Source: Candidatus Cloacimonadota bacterium (GTDB lineage Bacteria; Cloacimonadota; Cloacimonadia; Cloacimonadales; Cloacimonadaceae). From it: a stretch of 34,541 nt of DNA. Position 1 is the first letter of the stretch. The number at the start of each line of letters is the position of its first letter. The stretch is taken from positions 1 to 34,541 of the forward strand of contig JAKQWO010000071.1 in assembly GCA_029561955.1 (NCBI GenBank), written 5' to 3'. The position numbers and the translations under genes were made by a program. Below, in pieces: positions 1 to 7,791 of this stretch. The notes beneath the pieces were generated by a model that worked only from the letters and a program-made list of their open reading frames with translations, was not told the origin of the DNA and made no database searches.

Positions 1-396
1 AGCGCCATTCGTGTAGCTATCAACTGCCAGTCAGACGATGCCTTCATCTTCTGCATTGATGATGCTACTATCCACTCTGATGGCGGAACCGCTAACGATG
101 ACAATACCGCACCTGCATTGACCACCCGCCTTGAAGGCAACTATCCCAACCCCTTCAATCCCAGCACCACCATCCGCTATAGCTTGCAGGAAGCCAGCCC
201 CGTCAGCATCGAGATTTACAACCTCAGAGGGCAGTTGGTGCACACCTTGGTCGATGGAGTCAATGAAGCCGGCAACCATACAATCGTCTGGAATGGCCTT
301 GATCAAAACAACCGCTCTGTGCCCAGCGGCGTCTTTCTCTACAGGATGAAAGCTGGTAAATATAGCAGCACCAAGAAGATGATCATGCTGAAGTAA
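1..396 (+). CDS. Secreted protein, 3' end only, with C-terminal FlgD/type IX-style sorting domain
   Basis: The reading frame is open from the first base, so the gene begins upstream of the window; 131 residues are visible. The first ~35 residues (RVAINCQSDDAFIFCIDDA) resemble the end of a choice-of-anchor-J or cleaved-adhesin beta-sandwich. The last ~85 residues are a clear FlgD-Ig/sorting domain: YPNPFNPSTTIRYSL, then IYNLRGQLV, WNGLDQNN, PSGVFLYRM and a final KKMIMLK. In Bacteroidetes and Fibrobacteres-group bacteria such domains direct export through the outer membrane by the type IX system. The catalytic or binding part is off the window, so no function is assigned. A hairpin terminator follows 20 bp after the stop. 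Confidence 0.85.
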   Translation, partial: SAIRVAINCQSDDAFIFCIDDATIHSDGGTANDDNTAPALTTRLEGNYPNPFNPSTTIRYSLQEASPVSIEIYNLRGQLVHTLVDGVNEAGNHTIVWNGLDQNNRSVPSGVFLYRMKAGKYSSTKKMIMLK

Positions 397-410
397 GCAG
401 TAGTACATAT

Positions 411-451
411 AAAAAAGCCCCCTGAGTGTAACAGCTAAGGGGGCCTTTTTT
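411..451 (+). terminator. Rho-independent terminator, bidirectional in form
   Basis: The stem GCCCCCT (417-423) pairs with AGGGGGC (438-444) and is followed by C and six T. Six A residues precede the stem, so the structure would also work on the minus strand. It lies just after the stop of the partial sorting-domain gene. Confidence 0.85.
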
Positions 452-505
452 GCGGGTAGATTTGAGCCCAAATTCAGCTTGTTAAATGCTTGCCACCTGC
501 TTGGC

Positions 506-590
506 CCTTACTTACCCGCCCGGTGATACGCCGGAGCCTCCCGGGAAAAACCCGAGTATCACCGTGTAATCACCGGGCGGCTAAGCAAGG
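506..590. repeat. Nested palindrome with 22-nt arms
   Basis: The left arm (506-527) and the reverse complement of the right arm (569-590) match at 20 of 22 positions, around CCGCCCGGTGAT. Inside, CGGTGATAC (521-529) also pairs perfectly with GTATCACCG (556-564), and CGGG-AAAAA-CCCG (542-554) forms the inner hairpin. The left GGTGAT arm therefore has two possible partners, giving mutually exclusive folds. There is no ORF with coding character here. It may be a mobile or structural intergenic element; its function is unknown. Confidence 0.7.
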
Positions 591-596
591 AAGCGG

Positions 597-623
597 TACG
601 GGCGCTCGCCGAAGCACCGGTCT
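597..623 (+). repeat. Short palindromic intergenic repeat, copy A
   Basis: TACGGGCGCTCGCCGAAGC begins this copy, which continues ACCGGTCT. It aligns with copy F (33551-33577) at about 22 of 27 positions and with the reverse complement of copy E (14693-14725). The repeat looks like a REP-type dispersed element. Confidence 0.6.
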
Positions 624-634
624 AACAGAACTCC

Positions 635-657
635 GTGCGGGCGCTCGCCGTAGCGAC
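635..657 (+). repeat. Short palindromic intergenic repeat, copy B
   Basis: GTGCGGGCGCTCGCCG followed by TAGCGACC shares the GCGGGCGCTCGCCG core with copy A, 38 bp upstream in the same orientation. Together with copy A and the 506-590 palindrome it fills most of the 452-740 gap. I see nothing protein-coding there. Confidence 0.5.
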
Positions 658-744
658 CAAGTGAAAGAGGCAGGCAAGCGAGGCTCGCCGACGTCGCAAT
701 AGGACATCCTTCTTCAGGCGAAATGTCTCATGTGAATAAATGGC

Positions 745-773
745 TTGACAAGAGATGTGAACTTTTCAAGAGT
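745..773 (+). promoter_or_regulatory. Promoter region of the 803-4630 gene with a degraded -10
   Basis: A perfect TTGACA lies at 745-750. The region is colinear with the promoter of the paralogous gene (14152-14180): TTGACAAG, 17-nt spacing, then the shared TTGCACCAC leader. The -10 position, which reads GATAAT in the paralogue, is AAGAGT here (768-773). The promoter is therefore predicted to be weak, or dependent on an activator or another sigma factor. Confidence 0.5.
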
Positions 774-802
774 TGCACCACAATAAAAAAGAGGATAAGC
801 GC

Positions 803-3800
803 GTGAGAATAATACCCGTCATTTTGGCCATTATACTCTCTGGTGCCTTGGGTGCCATGAGCGTCGAAGTTGGCTCTGTTCGTGGCTTTATGTATGGCAG
901 CGAGCCAAATTGTAGCTATGACAATTGGGTTTCTCATTTGGTGGAAGGCACACCTGTCGCCAACAATCATTATGCGCCCTGGGATATGCAAAACACCGGC
1001 TTTGGAAGCTATCGCTACCCCAGTGATGATGACCTTTTGCAGTGGGGCGAGCTCATTCAGGCCTGGCTGGCACTTGACTTTCCTCATGCGGATTCGTTGA
1101 TCGTGCAATATCAGTTGCCCTATGAGCTTATCCATTTTCAGGATATAGATCAAGGTCGGGAATACTATATGCTGCGGGAACTGCTAAACGATGATGTAGA
1201 CTACAACGACAGCGATCAAGCATCCATCATCGAAGAGGGCAGCTTTGATTATGGCTGGGGTCTATACATCTTCAATCCTTCCGCTTCCAGGCAAATGATG
1301 ATCTCCGCCGTGCATCCCTGTGACGACTACCCTTCACCCATCATCGCTCTGGAAGCCATGCTCTTGTGGGATGCGAGGTTCCTCTTCGTCGCAGGTGCGG
1401 GACGTGAAGTGTTGATGACCGGCAACAATAACAACACCTCACTCAGCGACCCCTCCAGGCATCAAACTCACGCCTTCAATGTAGCCTATCAGAAGGCATG
1501 CCAACAGATAAGGGATCTGACAGGAAAGATAGAGTTTAGCGTTCAAATGCACAGCTTTGATTGGCAGACTCATCCCACGCTCAAACCGGTAGTGGTATCT
1601 GCAGGAAATGGACGCGACCACCCTTCCCTGCCGATTGTGGACGAAAGTCGCTTCAGAAAAGACCTCTTCCATCACACGCCTTGGGAAGTGCTACCCGAAA
1701 ACGCTTTAGGCACGCATCCCGCCATCACCATCGAGGAATATTACACTGTATATTCAACCAGCCCCATCCAGTGTGAAGCCTCAGGTCAGGCGGCTGTGAT
1801 CTCGACCTCCGATGAGCTGCCCGGCTCCGCCCGCAATCAACAGATGCTTTTTACCGAGCAGCCAAATATCTATGATAGCTATTCGCCCTTCTTTCACATA
1901 GAAATGGCGGAATTGCCCATCTTTTTGCCGCAGGATACGCTCACTTGGCACAAATTTTACGGTTGGAACGAGGTGGATGAAAGGTGGATCATGGCTGATC
2001 GCTGGACGCGGTCTATCCAGTGCTATACGCCATGGTTAAACGCAATGAATGCGGTTTTGGATGATCTGATCAGAATGGATGACTACCAGGTGCCCTCAAA
2101 CCCGGAAAACTTCCGCGTCGGTCTTCTCACCGCAAATGATTTTACCCTCGAGTGGGATAGATCCTTCGATTACGACTTTGATAGCTATGAGATCCTCGTC
2201 AATTATCAAAGCGAGGGTGAAGATACGGAAGTGATTGTCGATCGGGAAATAGAGCCCACACTCGCCAGGCAGAGTCATACAACCACTCAGCTATTATTCG
2301 GCAGTTTTGGCAGCCCTATGACCCTCAGATTGAGAGCCCGTGACAAGCATGATAGACGCAGCTTGGAAACCGAAGAAATCTTCCTCTTTCAGCCCAATCC
2401 TGATCTGGGAAGCTTCCAAAATGTGAGCATCTCGCCTCAAACTGGGAGCATTGGGCTGACTTTTAACGCCTTGTTTCAAAATGCGTCCCATTATCAGATA
2501 ACCAGAAGCGTAAATGGCGGCACCTATGAACTGCTCATCTCGCTTCCCATCGCTCCCTCAGGCAGTTATCAATATCAAGATACAGCCGTAACACCCAGCA
2601 GCTTCTATCGCTACCGCATCGGAGTCGTTTTGGCTGGAAATACTCAATTGTGGTATCACCAAACGCTCGCCGCCCAACCCCTCAGGCCGATCACGATCTC
2701 CCTGATCAGGCCGCAGAATGGCTTGAGCGATCAATTGACCATCGGCCACAACTTCTTTGCCAAAGATGGCTTAGATGCTTTGGATATAGAGAAAGAACCA
2801 CCTGATATCAATCAGCCATATGTGTGGCTGGCTTCCCAGACAGATGATCCAGAACTACACTTGAGTAGAGACCTGAGAGCTACTTATGACCAGCTTGATC
2901 GCTACAAAACATGGTCTCTGAGTGCGTGGATTTCGGCCTCAAACTGTGATCTCGTTATCAGCAGCGATATCCTGCAATACGGCGTGGAGGGCGACTTGCT
3001 GCTCTGGAACGAGGCAGAAAACGAGTGGCATGATCTGCGGTATTCGAGCTATCATTGGAACAACGGCATTTCAAACATCCGTAACTTCAAGCTCTATTGG
3101 GGGTTCCGTGAGCCTGAAATCTGCTTTTACGATCTGCCCAGGCAGGTCGCTGCAGCAGGCTCCGAGATTGAGCTAAGCTGGCAAGTGGTTAATGGAGCCC
3201 ACCTTCAACATCTTGAGCTGTGGATGTTTGCCCGCAGTGATAGCCTTCTCATAGACTCCATGCTCAATCCATTGCAGGAGAGCTACATCTGGCAGTCTCC
3301 CCAGACGGCATTCTGTGGTTATCGCTTGATGATCAAAGCTTTAGATAACGACGGGAAACAGCTCCGCTTTTTGAGCCCCTACGTTTATGATCTTGTTCCA
3401 CAAACCGTCCAAGTCGAGGTGCCGATCGGCTTTAGCACCTTGTGCATCCCCGTTGTAGACTGGAGTTTCAACGTGAGCACAGACTTTCCACCCGGTACAC
3501 GTGCTTGGAAGTTGTCTCCAACTCAAGGTTGGATAATGGCTTATGAACTGAACTCTTCAGAAGCCTACGTGATCGACAGCCCCGTTACCAATTCGCTCAG
3601 CTATTCGGAAGATACACGTATCCAGAGCTTTAGCATGGAGTTGCATCGGGGTTGGAACTTCGCACCCAACGCCCATTTCCATCGTTATGACCTCAGTCAG
3701 ATCCAGTTTATCATGGATGACGAGCACTATAGCTATGCCGAACTTGTGGAGATGCAACTTGTCTCGCATCAGCCCCTTACCCTCACCTCACGAGGATGGG

Positions 3801-4630
3801 AGCTGATAGACGAGCTGCTGCCCAACACAGGCTTGCTTTTTCAATACTTTGGCTCCAAGTCCTGCTCTCTGTTGTTAGACCCGCAAGTTCTTCCTCCTGA
3901 GCAAGTTGCTCCACCCAAACCTTGGGAACTCACGCTCAGCTTTTATAGCGGTGAAAGAGGCAGAGACAGCATCCAGATCGGCTCTCACGAGCTGGGTGCT
4001 GATGTGGCTATCACTCCCATTGACGGCCTAAAACCGCATAGATTCAACAATCAAGGGCTCCAAACCTTTATCTATGGCCCAAATGATGAGAACCTGCACA
4101 GCAAGTATAAGAGCCTCTACCCAGAATCCAAAACCACCTCAAAAAAATGGGACTTTGGCATAGTGAAAACCCAAAACTATCCCGTCACAATCGAGACAGA
4201 TGATAGCAAAATGCCCCAAGACTACGAGGCAACCCTGTATATCTCAGGCCAAAGTTACACGCTTATGTCAGGCCAGAGCATTCAACTCGATCTCCCCTAT
4301 GGCGTTATCTCCGGCTCCATCGAGGTTACCAGAAAGTCTGCCCACAATTTGGATGAATGCTATTTGGGCTTGAAGGTCTATCCCAATCCCTTCCGCGAAA
4401 CCCTTACCATTAGCTGGGATGGTGCTAAAGGCTCATCCAGCCCCAAAGCCACAGTCTACAATATCAGAGGCCAAAAGGTGCGCAACTTGATCATTCAAGA
4501 ATCGTCAGGTAAATTCACTGCCACTTGGGATGGACTTGATCACCACAACCGAAATACGGCTAAAGGATTGTATCTGATCAAGATAGAGCGCTCAGGCAGA
4601 CAGGTCACCAAGAAGGTAATCAGATACTGA
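803..4630 (+). CDS. Large secreted protein of unknown function with fibronectin-III-like and sorting domains (paralogue 1)
   Basis: This 1275-residue protein has an N-terminal signal peptide (MRIIPVILAIILSGALGA). Its well-conserved N-terminal region of about 320 residues carries invariant-looking stretches EPNCSYDNWVSH, VHPCDDYPSP, FVAGAGREVL, SDPSR and HHTPWEVLP. Fibronectin-III-like strands follow around residues 435-640, then a beta-rich middle. The C-terminal sorting domain reads VYPNPFRETLTISWD, YNIRGQKVRNL, WDGLDHHN and ends KKVIRY. I chose the GTG at 803, preceded by AAGAGG 8 nt upstream. The longer TTG start at 773 lies in leader sequence shared with the paralogue, where it is out of frame with the start. 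The HPCD and SDPSR motifs hint at a hydrolase-like head, but I do not recognise the family. The protein is probably surface-exposed or secreted. Confidence 0.85.
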   Translation: MRIIPVILAIILSGALGAMSVEVGSVRGFMYGSEPNCSYDNWVSHLVEGTPVANNHYAPWDMQNTGFGSYRYPSDDDLLQWGELIQAWLALDFPHADSLIVQYQLPYELIHFQDIDQGREYYMLRELLNDDVDYNDSDQASIIEEGSFDYGWGLYIFNPSASRQMMISAVHPCDDYPSPIIALEAMLLWDARFLFVAGAGREVLMTGNNNNTSLSDPSRHQTHAFNVAYQKACQQIRDLTGKIEFSVQMHSFDWQTHPTLKPVVVSAGNGRDHPSLPIVDESRFRKDLFHHTPWEVLPENALGTHPAITIEEYYTVYSTSPIQCEASGQAAVISTSDELPGSARNQQMLFTEQPNIYDSYSPFFHIEMAELPIFLPQDTLTWHKFYGWNEVDERWIMADRWTRSIQCYTPWLNAMNAVLDDLIRMDDYQVPSNPENFRVGLLTANDFTLEWDRSFDYDFDSYEILVNYQSEGEDTEVIVDREIEPTLARQSHTTTQLLFGSFGSPMTLRLRARDKHDRRSLETEEIFLFQPNPDLGSFQNVSISPQTGSIGLTFNALFQNASHYQITRSVNGGTYELLISLPIAPSGSYQYQDTAVTPSSFYRYRIGVVLAGNTQLWYHQTLAAQPLRPITISLIRPQNGLSDQLTIGHNFFAKDGLDALDIEKEPPDINQPYVWLASQTDDPELHLSRDLRATYDQLDRYKTWSLSAWISASNCDLVISSDILQYGVEGDLLLWNEAENEWHDLRYSSYHWNNGISNIRNFKLYWGFREPEICFYDLPRQVAAAGSEIELSWQVVNGAHLQHLELWMFARSDSLLIDSMLNPLQESYIWQSPQTAFCGYRLMIKALDNDGKQLRFLSPYVYDLVPQTVQVEVPIGFSTLCIPVVDWSFNVSTDFPPGTRAWKLSPTQGWIMAYELNSSEAYVIDSPVTNSLSYSEDTRIQSFSMELHRGWNFAPNAHFHRYDLSQIQFIMDDEHYSYAELVEMQLVSHQPLTLTSRGWELIDELLPNTGLLFQYFGSKSCSLLLDPQVLPPEQVAPPKPWELTLSFYSGERGRDSIQIGSHELGADVAITPIDGLKPHRFNNQGLQTFIYGPNDENLHSKYKSLYPESKTTSKKWDFGIVKTQNYPVTIETDDSKMPQDYEATLYISGQSYTLMSGQSIQLDLPYGVISGSIEVTRKSAHNLDECYLGLKVYPNPFRETLTISWDGAKGSSSPKATVYNIRGQKVRNLIIQESSGKFTATWDGLDHHNRNTAKGLYLIKIERSGRQVTKKVIRY

Positions 4631-4675
4631 TACCCTATAAAACCAAGCTCTAACCCCACTTTTGCCAAATTGAGG

Positions 4676-4703
4676 TTGACAAAAAAGAGCAGGGCAATAT
4701 AAT
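4676..4703 (+). promoter_or_regulatory. Consensus sigma-70 promoter of the phosphate operon
   Basis: TTGACA (4676-4681), a 16-nt spacer and TATAAT (4698-4703) match the vegetative consensus at all 12 positions. Transcription should start near 4710, giving a leader of about 36 nt before the ATG at 4746. This suggests strong constitutive expression. Confidence 0.85.
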
Positions 4704-4745
4704 GTGCGCCCACAACAGATTATAGCTAAAAATGGAGATAAGAAC

Positions 4746-5387
4746 ATGGCACTGCTAAAAACCACACGCTTTGTGGGAGCCCAAATAGACAACTTTTTGG
4801 ATCTCGTGAGCGATTCCGCCACGCTCTTTCAACTGGGGATGGAGGATTACCTCTTGGGTCGCATCTCGCAGTTTGAAGAGCGGCTTGACCAGATCAGAGA
4901 AGTAGAAAACAAAGCCGATGACCTGCGCATCACTGCCGAGCGGTATCTCTATGAACACACGCTCATTCCGGAAAACCGCGGCGACGTGCTGGCCATACTG
5001 GAAAACACGGACGAGGTGGTGGATAACATCAAGGATTCACTGATGAACTTCTCCATTGAGATGCCTGTGATCCCTGAAGACCTGCACGATCTCTGGATGC
5101 AGACCACCAAAGCCTCCGTGGCTGCCGTGGAGCATTTGGTGATGGCGGTGCGTTCATTCTTCAGGGATATCGCCGCCGTAAATAACTACATCCACAAGGT
5201 TTACTTCTTTGAACGTGAGGCAGATCAATTGGGCGAAAAGCTGCGCAGACTGATCTTTGCCATGGATGACGACCTTTCTCACAAGATTCAACTGCGCTAT
5301 TGTGCGCTACATATCGAAAGAATCAGCGATTACGCTCAGAACGTCTGCGACCGCCTGGCCATCTACACCATCAAAAGACAGCTCTAA
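4746..5387 (+). CDS. DUF47/PhoU-like phosphate transport regulator
   Basis: The 213-residue all-helical protein matches the DUF47 (TIGR00153-type) family, which is regularly encoded directly upstream of PiT phosphate permeases and is related to PhoU. It shows the typical N-terminal FLDLVSDSATLFQLGMEDYL segment, an acidic helix EVENKADDLR that could bind metal in PhoU fashion, a second acidic repeat FEREADQLGEKLRR, and the ending HIERISDYAQNVCDRL. It is cytosolic and probably gates or regulates the adjacent permease. The ATG at 4746 is chosen because GGAG lies 8 nt upstream; the GTG at 4704 overlaps the -10 and transcription start. The stop abuts the PiT start with no gap, implying translational coupling. 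Confidence 0.92.
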   Translation: MALLKTTRFVGAQIDNFLDLVSDSATLFQLGMEDYLLGRISQFEERLDQIREVENKADDLRITAERYLYEHTLIPENRGDVLAILENTDEVVDNIKDSLMNFSIEMPVIPEDLHDLWMQTTKASVAAVEHLVMAVRSFFRDIAAVNNYIHKVYFFEREADQLGEKLRRLIFAMDDDLSHKIQLRYCALHIERISDYAQNVCDRLAIYTIKRQL

Positions 5388-6902
5388 ATGATCTTTTTCT
5401 ACCTACTTAGCGGTTTATTCTTAGGCTGGAGCCTGGGCGCCAATTCCACCGGCAACGTCTTTGGCGCCGCTGTGGCAACCCGGATGGTGCGCTTCAAGAC
5501 TGCCGCCCTCATCGTGAGCATCTTCATCTTTCTGGGAGCGGTCTTGGAAGGAAGCGGCCCCGTGGGCACCTTGGGACGCTTGGGAAGCGTTGATGCGCTG
5601 GGAGGCGCTTTCACCGTGTCCTTAGCCGCAGCTCTGTCCATCTTTGTGATCGTGAGAATGGGAATCCCCGTCTCCACCTCGCAGACCGTAGTCGGTGCCA
5701 TCATTGGCTGGAACTTCTTTGCCGGCAAGGTGATGGACTTCCATAGCCTGATCACCGTCTTCGGCTCTTGGATCTTTGCCTTCGTCTTGGCTGCACTAAT
5801 CGCTTTTGTGCTCTTCTTCATCTTCAGAGCCATGCTCAACCGCAGCAAAATACACCTGCTTGAGCAAGACATGCTCACACGTTATGCACTCGTTGTGGTG
5901 GGCGCCTTTGCAGCTTTCTCTTTGGGAGCCAATAATATAGCCAACGTGGTGGGTGTCTTCGTGCCCGTCACGCCCTTCAAACCCTTAAATATCGCAGGAC
6001 TCTTTATCCTAGAACCCGTCACCCAGCTCTATATCATCGGCGCAATCTCTGTAGTGGTCGGAGTTTACACCTATGGTCACAAGCTGGTTTACACCGTTGG
6101 TAAGGACATTTTCCAGCTCTCACCCGTCACCGCTTTAGCAGTGCTTTTGGCTCAAGCGATTGTTCTCTTCCTCTTTGCTTCCAGGGGCTTACACAACTTC
6201 CTGGTATCCTTGGGATTGCCTACCTTCCCCTTGGTGAGTATTTCCTTCACGCATCTGACCATCGGTGCCGTGATGGGAATCGCCTTGGCCAAAGGCGGTA
6301 AAAATGTGAACTACCGCATCTTAGCCCGCATCTCCGTCTCTTGGATAGCCGCTCCGGTCATGGCATTTCTGCTGTCCTTCATCCTGCTTTTCGTGATGCA
6401 AAATGTGTTTGAACAAAAGGTGCATGAGGGGCTCAAATACGTCTTCAATCGACACACTCTGGCCGAAATCACCCGCAAGGGATACGATATAAATGCACTC
6501 TCCACAGTCAATGGACGCACCTTTGACCGGGAACAGACCATCTTCAACGAGCTCAACACACAAGGACACTACCAACGTGATGAACTCATCGACATCATCA
6601 GAATCACCGAAATCTACCCCATGGAAGTGAATACTAAACTTCTCACCGCCAAAGGCTTACACAAGGGCTTTACGAGATCACAGTGGGAGAGCCTGCTGGA
6701 ACTTGAAGGCAAGAAATACAGGCACAAGTGGCAGCTCAAAGCCGCACTTGTCTCACACGAGGCATGGCTGCTGCACGAAAGCCCCCAAAACGAGCAACAA
6801 AAGAACCACAACCGTGGCATCCAAAGCAAACTTGAGCTGCTCTATCGCAGTTTTTATACACCCCAGAAAAAGGAAATCAGAAGACTTGCAACCCTTCATT
6901 GA
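5388..6902 (+). CDS. pit: PiT-family inorganic phosphate permease with long C-terminal tail
   Basis: This 504-residue inner-membrane protein carries the duplicated PiT signature: GANSTGNVFGAAVATRMV near residue 18 and SLGANNIANVVGVFVP near residue 180. Each lies in a hydrophobic half of about five membrane segments, linked by GIPVSTSQTVVGAIIGW. The family imports phosphate, often as a metal-phosphate complex, driven by H+ or Na+. The membrane part ends near residue 337. Some 165 hydrophilic residues follow, rich in Lys, Glu and Gln, which ordinary PiT proteins lack. The start codon follows directly on the stop of the DUF47 gene, and the next gene's TTG start overlaps its end. A low-affinity Pi uptake unit is the natural reading. 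Confidence 0.93.
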   Translation: MIFFYLLSGLFLGWSLGANSTGNVFGAAVATRMVRFKTAALIVSIFIFLGAVLEGSGPVGTLGRLGSVDALGGAFTVSLAAALSIFVIVRMGIPVSTSQTVVGAIIGWNFFAGKVMDFHSLITVFGSWIFAFVLAALIAFVLFFIFRAMLNRSKIHLLEQDMLTRYALVVVGAFAAFSLGANNIANVVGVFVPVTPFKPLNIAGLFILEPVTQLYIIGAISVVVGVYTYGHKLVYTVGKDIFQLSPVTALAVLLAQAIVLFLFASRGLHNFLVSLGLPTFPLVSISFTHLTIGAVMGIALAKGGKNVNYRILARISVSWIAAPVMAFLLSFILLFVMQNVFEQKVHEGLKYVFNRHTLAEITRKGYDINALSTVNGRTFDREQTIFNELNTQGHYQRDELIDIIRITEIYPMEVNTKLLTAKGLHKGFTRSQWESLLELEGKKYRHKWQLKAALVSHEAWLLHESPQNEQQKNHNRGIQSKLELLYRSFYTPQKKEIRRLATLH

Positions 6903-7785
6903 AAAGATCATTCCACTGTTCTTGGCCTTCTTTGTGGGCATCATCGCCAAGCAACTGAAGCTGCTCAGCAAGAAAGATGCACCCATCCTGCTAAAGACAG
7001 TGCTCAACGTCTCCATCCCCGCCGTAGCCATCCTGGCCATCAGTCGCATGGCGCTCCAGATGGAGTTTATCTTCATACCTATCAGTGCGGTGCTTATCGT
7101 TTTTGGCGTCTATGCTGTCTCCAAAGGCTTAGGAAAGATCCTCAAGCTCCCCCGCGCCACCTACGGCTCCTTTTTGGTGGGAACTTTGGTGGCAAACTCC
7201 GCCTTCGCCCTCCCCTTCTTAGCCGCTTCCCATCAGGAACAAGGACTGGCTTTGGCTTCACTTTTTGACATCGCCAACAGCATCATGATCTTCACCTTCA
7301 TCTACTATCAGGCTGTCAAATATGGAGATAGCTCAAACAGCGGCAAGATAGAATGGCGCAAATTCCTCAAGATGCCACCGATCTGGGCTCTCACTATTGC
7401 CTTCATCTTCAAGGGGTTCAATATACAATTTCCCCCTCTTGCAGTGAACTTCTTGGAGCTGATGGGCAGCCCCACCGTACCTTTGGTGATGATCGCTCTG
7501 GGACTGTTTTTCGAGCCCAGCTTCAAACAGTTGGAATACGCACTGTTAGCCGTTTTCATCCGCATGGGCGTTGGCTTAGCCCTCGGATTTGGCCTCAGCT
7601 ATCTGTTTGGACTCACCGGATTGGTAAGAACTGTGGTGATAAGTTGCTCCGCGCTACCTATAGGCTTCAACACACTTATCTTTGCCGATCTGGAAAACCT
7701 GGATCGGGAATTTGCCGCCACGGAGGTATCCATCTCCATGATCGTGGCTATGTTCCTGATTCCGTGGCTGATCTGGATGTTCTGA
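6886..7785 (+). CDS. AEC-family (auxin efflux carrier-like) permease
   Basis: This 299-residue membrane protein of about ten hydrophobic segments has the AEC fold pattern: FFVGIIAKQLKLLSKKDAPIL at the N-terminus, then VLNVSIPAVAILAI, VGTLVANSAFALPFLAA and, near the C-terminus, SCSALPIGFNTLIFADL. Bacterial AEC members export or exchange small organic anions such as malate; the substrate here cannot be read. I start at TTG 6886, which overlaps the pit gene by 17 nt and has AAGGAA ten nt upstream. The same frame stays open to 6703, but that part is hydrophilic and is an out-of-frame reading of pit. The gene is co-transcribed with the phosphate genes and ends 6 bp from the convergent nifU-like gene, with no visible terminator. 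Confidence 0.85.
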   Translation: MQPFIEKIIPLFLAFFVGIIAKQLKLLSKKDAPILLKTVLNVSIPAVAILAISRMALQMEFIFIPISAVLIVFGVYAVSKGLGKILKLPRATYGSFLVGTLVANSAFALPFLAASHQEQGLALASLFDIANSIMIFTFIYYQAVKYGDSSNSGKIEWRKFLKMPPIWALTIAFIFKGFNIQFPPLAVNFLELMGSPTVPLVMIALGLFFEPSFKQLEYALLAVFIRMGVGLALGFGLSYLFGLTGLVRTVVISCSALPIGFNTLIFADLENLDREFAATEVSISMIVAMFLIPWLIWMF

Positions 7786-7791
7786 TCTGAC

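Noticed and set aside
773-802. TTG start giving a 10-residue longer paralogue 1 (MHHNKKEDKR...)
   Set aside because: The same TTGCACCAC leader precedes paralogue 2, where it is out of frame with the start by one base. The signal peptide and ribosome site fit GTG 803.
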